From assembly GCF_963678635.1 (NCBI RefSeq), contig NC_087065.1, positions 67,113,374 to 67,177,373 of the forward strand: 64,000 nt of DNA. The letters run 5' to 3'. Position 1 is the first letter of the stretch. Every line of letters begins with the position of its first letter. This document shows, one piece after another, positions 47,658 to 60,400 of this stretch. The position numbers were made by a program, and so were the translations under genes. Under the pieces are notes generated by a model. The model was not told the DNA's origin and did not search any database. It saw only the letters and a list, made by a program, of their open reading frames with translations. This DNA comes from Symsagittifera roscoffensis. Its lineage: Eukaryota > Xenacoelomorpha > Acoela > Convolutidae.

Positions 47658-50600
47658 ATGTCCAGCGCCGAAAACTCATGTTCAGTGCCTTCCAGTTCTC
47701 CATCACCATTTGCAGTGCCTTCTAACATCCCTGTGCCTCCGTCACCACTAGCAGCACCAGAGACGACATCATTTGCTACTCCGACACCGGTAATCCCTTT
47801 GCGAGCACCACCGCGAGCTTTTGTCTCGCCAATTCCGCCGACATATGGGCAACCACATACCCCTCTGCGACATGTCCATTCAGGCCCCTGCACCTACACT
47901 CCCACGGAACCCCGAGCCCACGAAATTACAGACAACATGAACGACGAGCCCACAGAAAGCCGCAAAAGGGATCATGCAGAGCCAGATAATGTAGGCGAAA
48001 CTGTGAGTTGAGGAAACAACTTCACATTACACAAGCCTAAAGGTTTTGGTAAACCAAACATTGAAACTAAATCATATTCAATTTCAGCAACCTGGAAAAG
48101 CCTCCCGACCCGAAAACCTGATAACAAACGAGACTCTCAAAGAAGTAATTTTACAAAATGTCCAGAAGTCGAATGACTGCGCTGATAAAAGAAACGGAAC
48201 CTTGACCCACAAAGAACATTTGACCTTGTTCAGGGCCATTGTCACGTTTCTGTTCACGTGGACAGGGATGCTCGAGAAAATGAGCATCAACACCACGGTA
48301 CATGCTGTCGTCCAGGTGATTGTCAACATAGAGGAAAAAAATGAAGACAATACCGTGGAGCTGAGCATAGAACCAGCAGCCTGTAAGTATCTTTTCAAAT
48401 CTAAAACACTGATTTGATTTAAAAAAAAACACTGATGACTCGATTTCGTGACTCAATTTTATAGTGTCAACTTCTCGCGTCCAATTTTAGAGTACCAATT
48501 ATTGAAGGCTTTTTCATTCGTCAATACGCCAATTGCGATGAGAATAAATTCGAGGAACTGGAGATGGACACAAACTCTCTGTATCTGGCATTAGCCGAAG
48601 AGAACTTGGAGGATAGAATTTTACCTGAGAACAAAGCTCAATGTCTACAAATCCGAGGAAATGTCTGCAGAGATGACTTTATTGCCGATGCAAAGAAAAA
48701 TTTCTTCCCACGTACATGCTGCGCTGTCCATAAAAAGTAGGACAAACGAGAACCCGGTCTATTCAAAGAATTTCGCTGTACTGAAATGTTGTGCCTGTGC
48801 AGGAAGACATATTACTGCTACGATAGTAAAAGCGACAAATTTAAATTTAGCAGCAAAGGACTCAACAAAAGAACGCTAGAAGATACTGGGGATGGATCAA
48901 TGTCTAAATACAGACGAAGCTGTCAATTTAAAGTTCAAAACCTCCAACCATTTAGTCGGAACATATGAACAAACTAAAAAAAGGCCTCAGTTACTTTTAC
49001 CCGAAAAGGGAAGTACTTAGTGATAGAATACATACTAAGCCATTGAACTTGTAAGTTTAACCTGTAAACTGTAGTAAAATTTTATACGATGCAATGATAT
49101 ATATGTTGTTTAACTTTGGAACTGTAATATAACATTTTACAGTAATTTAATTTTTTTCTGAAAAATTTGATTTCTTCTTTGAAGCTTCAGTTAGGTTTCA
49201 CCATAGTTTCAGACACTTTCAATATAAACTCAAATGGCTTAGAACAATTTAAAAACATATCTTAATTCATACATTGCGAAATCTATTGGATTGGTGTAGA
49301 GAATCTTAACACATGGTAAGATGAGGCGCCGAAAATTTTTTGAAACTTACCATCTTACACTATGAAACCTATTACCTTAATTCTAGGGAAATCTATAGCC
49401 TATGTTAATACATAGGGCGCTGACCGGATACTCTATAACCTATGTTAAATGTTAAAACATGGGGGTCAGCACCCCCCCCCCCCTGATCGGATCGCCTCAC
49501 TCATATACTACTAAAACATAATAAGAGAAGATAGAAATATGCGTCAAACTAAAAAAACTTTGCTATGTATCGACCTCTAACTTGTGACCTCAAGACTTGG
49601 AGTCTTACGCCCTGCCCTCTCGGGCACGAACACTTAACAAACGGCAAACACGGTTCACGAATAAAGCAGCTACATAAGCTAACAAAATCTCAATGACATG
49701 CAGCAAAAGAGGCGCGAAAAACAAATAGACCCACCTTTGCAAGTAATAGTTAGGAATATAACGAACTGAAGGCATCCACACTAACTTTTCATGTAAAAAA
49801 TTGGAACACATAAAAGCATTTTATGTATAAATTATGCATTTCAAAAAATTGTGAAAAAAATTGAGTTAGAAAATTTCTAAAATCGAGCTTTTATAGTTAC
49901 GTTGTTTGAAACAAATAGCTATTTTCGGTTCATTTGATGAATTTAAAATGTATTGGCTGTATTAACTTATTACTATTCGAAAGTCAAAGCACATGCTATC
50001 AAAAAGCCGTAAAGGTACCGTAAAAGTGGCACCAATGTTTGCGAATTAGGTCAGCAAAAAAGAGGTCGTAGTATAAGTATTCACTAGTGTAAACAGCAAA
50101 AATGTTTAATTCGCCAAAAACCTGATAGACAAATTTTCCATTTGATCCAGTTTTCTCAAATTGAGTTAATATCATCAAAGTGTCATCATTTTTTGAAATT
50201 CAAAGAACCTTAAGGACTTTTTTTGAACATTCAAAGTTTTTCTCTAAAAAAATCGATTTCAATCTGTTTGCTTGCGTTCATTACCCTTCTCCAACTGTCA
50301 GTTGGCGGCTATGTTTATTCATATTTTGTATTGGTGCTAATTATATCAAGAATACTACTAAATCACACGCACTGTGATTTACTAGTATGGGTGACTACTT
50401 TTTTTATTTATGGGTGGTAATAATGTGAAAAGCCCTGGTTTTGTTGTCAATTTTATTCGGAATTTTTAAGACCAAAAAAGTAATTTTGGATGTGTACGCC
50501 TGACTGTTACCTTTTCTCGTCAGTATAATTTTCACTTTCTAACCGCATATCTCTTTACTAACCTATCGTGTCTGATTTCACTTCTAATTCTAGGTCGAGA

Positions 50601-50766
50601 CATATCCCTGTAATTGAGGTCATGTCACTGTGTCCTAGAAGGCAATAGCCTTAAAATTGTTCGGGATTGCATCGAAATCTTACCTCGACCGACCTATGAA
50701 TCTAAACAACTCAAATCCTGGCAAGCTTTTCAATTCTCACTTCAACCTCAATCTGAACAGGAATAA
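47658..50766 (+). CDS. Unrecognised three-exon gene, Pro/Ser-rich N-terminus
   Basis: Model on the plus strand: exon 1 47658-48002, exon 2 48088-48382, exon 3 50642-50766, about 254 residues. Exon 1 starts with ATG and encodes a Pro/Ser/Thr-rich, probably disordered segment ending in an acidic stretch at a GTGAGT donor. Exon 2 has a clear acceptor (polypyrimidine, CAG) and a GTAAGT donor. It encodes a mixed hydrophobic segment (HLTLFRAIVTFLFTWTG, VHAVVQVIVNIEE). Exon 3 is chosen by phase; the same acceptor in another frame is open to 50948 and is Asn/Pro-rich, so the C-terminus is uncertain. AATAAA occurs at about 50946. Intron 2 contains a decayed DNA polymerase B fragment and a tRNA-like repeat. 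No function is proposed. Confidence 0.45.
48499..49052 (+). pseudogene. C-terminal fragment of a transposon-type family B DNA polymerase, broken
   Basis: The plus-strand frame from about 48499 to 48968 resembles the C-terminal palm/thumb of the protein-primed-like DNA polymerase B carried by Polinton/Maverick-type elements and relatives. It has NKFEELEMDTNSLYLALAEE around the metal-binding motif C, then LEDRILPE, NFFPRTCC and KFKFSSKGLNKRTLED. Motif C reads DTNS where DTDS is expected, so a metal ligand is missing. There is an in-frame TAG at about 48739 and a frameshift near 48980, after which the tail continues to TAA at 49052. No other element genes or inverted termini were seen nearby. 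It sits in an intron of the plus-strand gene 47658-50766. Confidence 0.7.
49480..49690 (-). mobile_element. Diverged tRNA-like repeat
   Basis: The tRNA-like core reads TATCGACCTCTAACTTGTGA with GAGTCTTACGCCCTGCCCTC. It is more diverged than the other copies and lacks most of the body. It lies in intron 2 of the plus-strand gene 47658-50766. Confidence 0.45.
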
Positions 50767-51472
50767 ACCGCATTTCAACAATTCTGCGCCCGCTGCTGTT
50801 AATAACCCTCCTGGACCTAACAATCAATTGGTCTACCAGCCTGGTTTGAGCGAATCGAAGAAATTTGGCAGTCAAAATGGACTGAAATTAAGCTTTTATT
50901 CTGTCATTAATTCCAGATATAACTTTTTGTTTCTTTCGTTGCCAAAATAAAATATTTATCTTGAATTCCTGTGCTAATATTAAATTTAACTTTTTACCAT
51001 TCAACTGAACAAAAATAGATAAGAAATAATATTTTTTTTGATTAGAAAAAGCCCAGATTTAGAAAAATTCTGAACAGAAATTAGACTAGAAAAGAGCTTT
51101 TTCTGATTAGAAGCAGCCTATATTTAGAAAATTTCTAATCAGAATTCAGATTTAAAATAAAAAAAAAATTTAGAAAACCATGCTTTTTTTTCAAAATTTT
51201 ACAAAAAATTTATGACCAGAAATTCAGATTGGTAATTAAGTATTTGGCAGAATTAAAGAATTTCTTAGGTACGGGTAGCATATTAATTGAGTTCATGTTA
51301 CTAAGCAAAATGTGATAAATATCATAACTGATTGGTCAGCATTCAATCTACCGTGCTACTGTGTTATACATCGAGTATCAAAGGTTAATTCAATTAGCTT
51401 CATTTTTCTACTAGTCGTGGCTGTGCAAATCAATTTCAAATTGATACTAATATGTGATAAGTTCCACAGTCA

Positions 51473-54400
51473 TCACAGGTTAACTAGTGACTCTCCTTCC
51501 ATTTCTTCCGGCACTGGCAAACCTAAAAATTCCAGAACAGTCGGTGCTACATCTTGAAGAGTCGTGTTTCTGGTCACCTGTTTCCACGAATATTTCGACT
51601 GAAACAAACAAATCACTTACAGAGGCAGGCAATAAGAAAAAACATTTTAAACCAGTAGCGGATTTAGGGGGGGCGGACGCCCCTCCTTAGGGATTCGACC
51701 CCCTGCCGACCCAAAGGGTCCCCCCTATGTACTATTTTGAGATATCCATTTTTGGCTGACTGACCTTAAAATTTTTCTAAAGGCGCCTTAGGCGCCAATC
51801 TATACTAATTTTGAGGGGAGGAAGCGCGCGCCAGAAAACGAGATTTTTTGTCAAATTTTTCCGCAAATGCCTAAAAACTAAATTGTGGCCAAAACAGGGT
51901 CTTTATAATGGTTTGGGAGAGCTCAGAAAAATAATTTGGTCGACCTAAAAAAAATTCACCCCCCCCCTCGAGAAATTCCTAGATCCGCGCCTGTTTTCAA
52001 CAAAATACTTTTTCCAGATATCGATATAGGAAATTGGGAGCTGTTGAATGGCCGACTATGCTTTCTTCGTTGTAATTGCGTTGATTCGAACTTGCTTCAT
52101 CTTTGAAGTGACGTAATACAATTTTTTTGAATAAAACGTCATTTCAAAGATGAAGTAGTGCGATAGCTCCTCTGTGATTCGCAGGAACCACATTATTATA
52201 TTATTACAATAAGTTCGAATGTGCAAACGCAATTACAACAAAGCAAACATTGCTATTCATCAGCTCCTAATAAAGTATCTCGATGTCTTGAAAAAGTATT
52301 TACTTTATCGAATTATTATTGGCTTCAAGTTGTGCAACTGACCTGGGGATCGAACATATAGAATGGGACCCTTGAAGTTGTGTGGGCAGTATGGGGACCT
52401 CCCTGGGGCGATATCATGACCTCGGCGTTTCCATGGTCAGAGGTGACTAGCATTATGAAACCCTGTTTGGCACATGCCTCCTTGATCCTGCCTATGGCCA
52501 CATCTGTGGCCTCGCACGCCTTCACTGCTGGCTTGTATTGACCAGTGTGGCCTACCATGTCGGGGGGAGCGAAGTTGCACATTACAAACGGATACTTGTT
52601 GCTCTCCATTGCTGAAACATGCATTCAAAATTAATTGAATCCAATAAATGAAAACAGCTCGGCTGCCTGATATCAACTTTCTCTGAAATGAATACCATAA
52701 ACAACATCTCAAAAATTATTGATTAAAATAATATTTCTGTGCAGACTCAAAACTTCATTTATCGCAAAAAAAATCAAATTTTGCCAATTTGATTCAGGGG
52801 TAGATGGGTAATGATTGATTTTATGTGAATCTTATTGAGCTGACCCAACAAAACGTACTACAATGCATATACTTTTTTGTAAATAATAGCAGACCTGAAG
52901 TCGTATATCAATTAATCATTTCTGCGGAAATTCCGCCAAATATTTGTCAACTGACCTTTGATGACTTCGTCGGCCACTCCGGCGCAGTTCATCTCCGGCT
53001 TGAGGTCATAAGTGGGCACCTCTTTGGGCGAAGGAACCATCGTTCTCTCTTCTAGGTCAAATTGCTTCTCCTGTCCCCCGTTGAAGAAGAAGGTCACGTG
53101 GGCATACTTCTCTGTCTCTGCCACGTGCATCTGGGCCACACCCTTGGATCCGATCGCCTCGGCTAACACGTTGGCAGGAACCTGATTCAAAATGAAATTG
53201 TTCGAAACACAACAAATCTTAGCAGCTGAGCTTTACAAAACTACCATCTAGTCGAATGTTTCATTCCGGCCGCATATAAAACGATTTAAAATAACATATA
53301 TGTTATTTGCTTTATAAACCAATATATACGGTAAAAACTAGCAAAAGTTTCGACAATGAAAAAAACAATCTTTCGACAATCTTTCAATTGTTAGTTTCAC
53401 ACGGTTGGTTCCCATGTTTAGACTTATAAGTTGAAAAACAGTAGCCAACTGAGAGTTGGAAAAGAGTTATGAACGCAAAGAAACAGAACTGACTTGTTTT
53501 TTGAAAAAATCTCAACCTTTTGAATTTCGAAGAAAAAATAAATGGCCCTAAACCTCTTCTTTTAATTTCTACAACAATTTATTGATGACAATTTTTTGAT
53601 AAAATTAACCCAATTTGAGAAAACTGGATCAAAAGGTAAATTTTTAATTCCGCTGTGAAATCTGGAAAATTGAATTCCTCTTTCGACACTAGAAGTGGCT
53701 CACGTTTTTCATGACCTTTACATATTTGCTGTTCGATAGTGGAGTTTGCCTTCCTTTTAACAAAGCAAATGCACTGAATTAAAAAGAAAGTACAAGTCAA
53801 ACCGCGAAAAATCAAAACTAAGCGTGAACAAATTTTAAGACTTTTTCCTGAAAAACAAACAAAACATCACCAAGACCTTTATAAGAGTCTTCACTACATT
53901 CATTACTCTTAATTAAATAACAATCGTGTGCGCAGAAGTCAGAGTTAGAAAAAGCACAATAATTCAATACTGGAGAATGACTATTAATCACCATTAACAG
54001 AAGGGTGTACTTTGACTCAAGCACTCGCTGCCAATTAATAAACTTCAAAATAAAAGTATTTACGGTTCTATAATACGAATTTCGGGTAGAACACATTACT
54101 GTGGCAAACCTGTGGGGGGAACAGCTGTGGCATGGGGAATGCAGCATTGTATTGGGTCATGCAGAAGATAGACGTGTCCTTGGGGACGACAGAGGTCTCG
54201 AAGGGCGGTTTCATTCCCAGAGCTTCCGCAATCTCTCTCATTCTGTCCGATCTGCAAATGAAAAAGAGCATAGTCGAAATCTTACCTAAGATCAAAGATC
54301 AATTCTCTTCTCTATCAGATGGATGTTATTTATTTCTCCTCATCAATTTAAGCGCTAGCAACGATAGCATTACAACCCAGCTTTCTTATTCTTTGGCACT

Positions 54401-57400
54401 ATCTCTATAGTTTTTTTTGGGGGGGGGGGGGGCATTCTTGAGAAATGCAAATGCGGGCTAGGAGTCTGGTTACTTCAAAAGCGGAGTTCAGTTTTGTTCA
54501 GTTCACGGTTGTCACCAAGCTATCAATCAAAACAGACTAGCGTGTAACGCACTTCCGTGTTTCGAATTTTTGAGAACTCAAAAAAACCGCACATAAAAAA
54601 ATATCTGCAGCCTTTGAACATACTCTGACAGCACCCAATAACAGGGTTCGTAATTTCAAATTTTGCTATGTTTTTGTTAAATCAAATTTATGAAAAACCA
54701 TTAAACTTTGTGCATTTGAGCAGTCGCAAAAACTTAAAGCATTTGAGCAGTCGCAATTTGGGCGCAAAATTTGCAACTCCTGAGAGCACTCTCACAGTAC
54801 CCCACTACGGTTAGGAATTTCAAACGTTGAAAAAAAACTGAAAAAAAAACCACAAAAACTTCACGACTCGAAAACTACTAAGACTTGAGCAGTCATATGT
54901 GGAGGCGAGATACGCAACCTCCTCGAGTACTCTGACAGCCTCAACTAAAGGGTTGGGAATTTCTAAACTTGAAAAAAAAACTAAATTCAAGTTTTCTGAA
55001 TTTTTTTTGAAAAATTGCAAAAAATGTCATATCTCGATAACTACGAAGAATTGAGCAGTCATATTTTGATGCAAGATTCGCAGCACCTAAGAAAAATCTG
55101 AGAGCCCCCATTACAAGGATGGGAATTTAAAAAGTTGGAAAAAAAAGTAAATTAAACTTTCTGAAAATTTTTCAAAAACAATCACAAAAAACGTAATATC
55201 TCAAAAACTAAAATTATTTGAGTAGGCATATTTGTAGGCGAGACTCGCAACTCCCGAACGCTCTATGACAGCTTCCAACTAAAGGGTTGGGAATTTCAAA
55301 TTTGAAAAAACATTGAATTTATGTTTTCTGAAAACTTTTTAAAAATTCTCAAAAAACGTCATATCTCAAAAAACTACAAAGACTTGAGCAGTCATATGTG
55401 GATGCTACAATCAAAACCCCCTCGAGTACTCTGACAGCCCCCAATTATAGGGTTGGGAATTTCAAAATTTGAAGAAAAAAAATGAATTTTAAGTTTTCTG
55501 AAAATTTTTTGAAAAAATCACGAAATCACGTAACCACACAGATTTGAAGTCATAATTGAAAGTAAGATTCGCAACCCCCGATACCACCAGTGGATTTAAT
55601 GGGGAACAGACGCCTTCCCCAACCCCCCTTCAGGAATTCGACCCCCTGCCGACCCAGAGGGTCACCCCTTAGTACTATATTGAGCTATCCCTTTTTGGTG
55701 ACGGACCCTAAAATTTTTCTAAAGGCGTCTTAGACGCCAATATATACCAATTTTGAGGGGGAGCTCGCGCCAAAACACGCAATTTTTTGGTCAACGTTTT
55801 CCAAAAAGGGGTCTTTATAGTGATTAGGAGAGCTCAGAAAATCAATTTAGTCGATCTAAAAAGGTTGACAAAATTTTCGAACTTAAAATCGACCCATCCC
55901 TCGAGTAAATCCTAGATCCGCCCCTACTCGATAGTATTATGCCAGCCCCCAAATAGTGTTGGAAATTTCAAAATTTGAAAAAATATATATTAGCTGAGAG
56001 CATTTGAGCATTCGCACTTGGATGCAAGATTTGAATCTTGAAACTCCTGAGAGTACCCTTACAGTACTTAACTACAAGATAAGAAATTTTAAACTTTTTG
56101 AACTTATTAAAATCTAAGTTTTCTAAAAAAAATTAAAAAGAAATCACAAAACACGTCAAAACCATAAAATGTCAGAAATCATAAAAACACGTCACAAAGA
56201 TCAAAAAACTACACTAATTTCAGCAGTCATATTTAGAGGCAAGATTAGCAATCCTTGAGAGTACTCTAACAGCACCCAACTACAGTGTTGGGATTTTCAA
56301 ATTCTGTAAATTATTTTATAAATTGAGTTTTCCGAAAAAAATTGAAAAAATTACAAAAATCGTCTTATCTCATACACTAAAAGGATTTGGAGACAAAATT
56401 CACAATCCCTTAAGTATTGCAATATGCGATATAGCTTAACCACGCATAGATAGGTTATGCCCTTAACTGTTGCAAAAAAAACGCGTGAACCTGGCAAGAT
56501 ACGTGTCACACGCATTTAAATTTGGTATAGATAGATATATTGATAGATAATAATTTTCAAAACAAATGACCAAATAATAAACTCATCACCAAGACGCTGC
56601 TTCAATGAACCACATTTTTGAAGAATAAGGAACTATATATAAGCTTCATAATAGCACCAACCAATTTTTTGTCAAGTTTTTTGAAAATTCAAAACCTTAA
56701 ATAGCGAAGAACAAAAAATTTTCGGTTTGCATCGAACTTCCGGGTGTTGTCGCTTTATGCAGAGGCGTTAGAACCAAATACCTAGAGCAATCTTTGAACT
56801 TATAAAGAAAACAACTCCCAGAAGTTTCAACTAAACAAGATGAAGAACATTAAAAAATAGCAAAAAAAGGCCAAAACTTCATGGAAATCAAAAATAACTC
56901 GCCCAATATCGGAAAACAGAAAGAGAACTTCAATTGAAGTAAAAATGCTTAAATTTAAGGCAAATTTGGTGCTGTGGTAACTAAGCCAGCGAAAAACAAG
57001 CAAACAAACGAAAATCCGACAACGATTTATAGACGCGCAGACAGTTTTTGGTTGACAAAAACAACAGGTCCTCGCCGGATTGGAACCAATGACCTTTGTC
57101 TTGGTGTGTAAGCCCTTCAACACCTTCACTATTTAACGACTGATTTGTGCTTTCATATGAACCAAAAAACTGATTCAAGTGATTTTGTTCAACTAGTTGT
57201 TAACCCGAAGAGTCTGTAAAACGATTTGATAACGAATACTAATAGCAAGCATAATTATCTTCACCAAAAAAATTATATACCGCATGCCACTCAAACAATA
57301 GCAAGTAAAGTACTGAAAAATCTATCTCGTGAAAAGAAATAAACGAAAATTTTTTTACGTTTAGAAGGTTGATTTTAACCTTCTGAACGTAACTGTCAAA

Positions 57401-60400
57401 TTGGTTTGGGTCAATTTAAAATATGAATACAGAAGCGAAGCTGGGCTTCGCAAAAACTTGCGACAACACGATAAAAAAGCAGCTTAAGGTAAAAAAAAAA
57501 CGAAAGAAGCCTCGAGTTAATAGAACTTTGCTACCTATCGGATTTGCACCTGCGACCTCGAGATTTGGGATTCTCATGCCCCGCCCACCTTAGGTTAGAA
57601 GCAAAAAAAGAATCCTACTATAACGCTACCTTACTAAAGTTTGCAAATGTAAAAACAAACTAATAGAACAAAAACATTAGGTAAGTAAGCCGACACCCAA
57701 TACACTGAAATTAATCCTAAATTTATCAAAAAAAAGCTGTCACAAGACTGGCATGGACCCCTTAAAAATCAATTGCAGCCCTTAAATATGTAGTACATGT
57801 AAGATGTAGAGGGTATATTAAATGGAACTTAGAAATAGATAAGGTAAATTAATATATTGACCATTCTGTGAACAAAGCTATTTATGGGAAAAAAGGGTGG
57901 TACCCGGTTGCAAAAACCTTGGCTTATCGCAAGGGTAACACAGAGGCGAATTAGAGCTTACCATCCCTTGCAATAGAAAAATGAAGGAATCTCATAAGTT
58001 ACAGGTGAACCGACAAATCAGACAAAAACCTCAAATACTTTTCTCAAAAAAAATGATTAAGTTCGCAAAATATCAAAAATTTTGGAACTGAAATAACTGC
58101 AACTTAAGAAATTTTAGAAAAGAAGCAAACCACGGCACTGCAAATGATTAAATTCATACATAGCAGTACAAACTAACCGACAAAAAAGATGAAAGCTGAA
58201 AAAAAACGAAAAAACTTATTTAACAAAACTTCCCTAAATTCGTTTGAATTTGTCTTCAAAAATTCAAAACAAAAAATCCTTTCAAAACATATGCCTAAGA
58301 AAATTAAATGTTACACACATAAGCGAAGTTGAGCTTCGCACCACTTGCGATACAGCAAACATTAAAAAAATATATGTTAAAAAAGATGAGTAAAAAAACA
58401 TGAGTAAAATAAAGATAAAATTTCAAAAAAACTAGGTGAACCATAATTTTCGTGTCTCGATAAAAGATAACAAGGCTCAGTTAAAGCTGAAAATACGTCT
58501 TTGCTATTTCTGAATTTGTCATACTCATTGAGGATGCAATGGGTAATTTTAAAATTTCAAAAATTGGACGTTGCCGAAAACCTTGTTTCACTACCAAATA
58601 AGTGAGAAGATAGAATTTTTTATAATAAAAATAAGCTTTTAACAAAAACATGAGGATTCGCCAGTTCAGCAGGAAAAATTTTGCAACCAGTTCTTTCAAT
58701 GGGACCCTTCATCACAGTTTTGATAAAGGAAATCGGAGTTTCAAAAAAACGTCCAAAGTTCTCAAAAACACGGCTTTCCGAATTCATATTTTTTTAGCAA
58801 AAAACAGGTTGTTGCGACTCAACCAGAGACGATTTCTTGAGGGATTTTCCATTAAATAATGAACCTAAAAATTGGCAGGAAAAAAAAAGATTTTTTTGAA
58901 GGTCAACAAACCCAAATTATGACTTTTCCAAAAATCCTAGCTTTTTGAGCAAAAAATTTGACGTTGCCGTTTTCTCAGAAGAGACTCACACCGCCTGTTA
59001 TTTTGATTGAACATAAAAATCAGATTTGGCTAATCAGCTTTCGAGAAAAGTCAAATAATTTCAAAAAACGGTAAAAAAAAATAGCAAAACTGACTTTTCC
59101 TAGGGTCAAAATGGGTTTAAAAAATGGGCATAGCCTCGTATGGAGGGGAGCTTCTTACAGTACTTTATTTGAGTTGAACCCAAATAAAGAAATCTCATTT
59201 TTGAAATTTTAACAAGAAATCTTCTCGCCAACTAACCACCCAAATATAAGATTTCTTGTTAAAATCTCAGTGGTTGCTCCCATTTTTTTCATACAAAAAG
59301 TTGTCGCTATCGCAAAATTCAAATTTTTTGATATTTTTGTAAATTTTTTTGCCTTTTCTCGCCAACTAACCACCCAAATATAAAAGGCAAAAAATTTACA
59401 AAAATATCAAAAAATTTGAATTTTGCGATGGCGACAAATTTTGTATGAAAAAAATGGGAGCAATCACTGAGACAGCGAAGCTTTCCACAAATCGTTCTTT
59501 TCTTTCAACCCACAATTTTAGCGATATCTCGAAAGCACAGCATTGGAAACAAGCAAATCGTAAGGAAACAGAAATACCAAAATCGAAAAACAAATTGGAA
59601 AAACCAGTCAAAAAACTCAACCAATAATAATAATATATAAATTTTTAGCACCTATTGAGCAGCCACTAAGCTGACAACAAGTGGTAAAAGGCCCATTGAC
59701 TCGAAAACAAGAAAAATTCCACTAAAGATGCTGATTTAAAAAACCTTTCATTATTGGAAATTCAAAAAATAATAATCATTAACAAGCGGCAGTTTAGCCG
59801 ACGAAACTTGAACAATTTTAGTACCGAAAATATAATTGTTGTCATAAAAAACTTTGAACTATATATTTTCGTTTTATGCGATCCAGAATAAAGCTTAAAA
59901 CTTATGCTTCTCTTAAAATGATCCCAAATTAGGTCACAAAGCCGATAAAGTATAAGCCGAAGATAGTTAGAAAGCGAGAAACAAAAAACAGCAAAAAATA
60001 CGAAGTCAACGCTAGTAAAATTAAACATAGCAGGAGTAATCAAAACACTAAAAGCAGCTAGAGTGAAAAGTGCGTACAAAAAATCAATTCAACGAGGTGG
60101 CAACTAAGCCGACGAAACATAAGCAGACAAACTATAGGCCGACTTTTTTACGAAAAGAATGTTTCTGTTTGAAAATAAGCAGTTACAGGTTAGATTCGAT
60201 CAGAAGGCATAGAAGTTTGAATTCATTTTGAACCAAGATTGTACCAGAGAACCACTAAAGTACAAGTGATTCTGTTAAACAAGTTGTTAACGCGAAAAAA
60301 ATCTATATTCCGGTTTGATAACGCTTGCTAATCGCAAGAGTAATAATAGCTAGAGAAAAAATTAATGACCATACTATGACAATTAATGAAAGACCATTCA

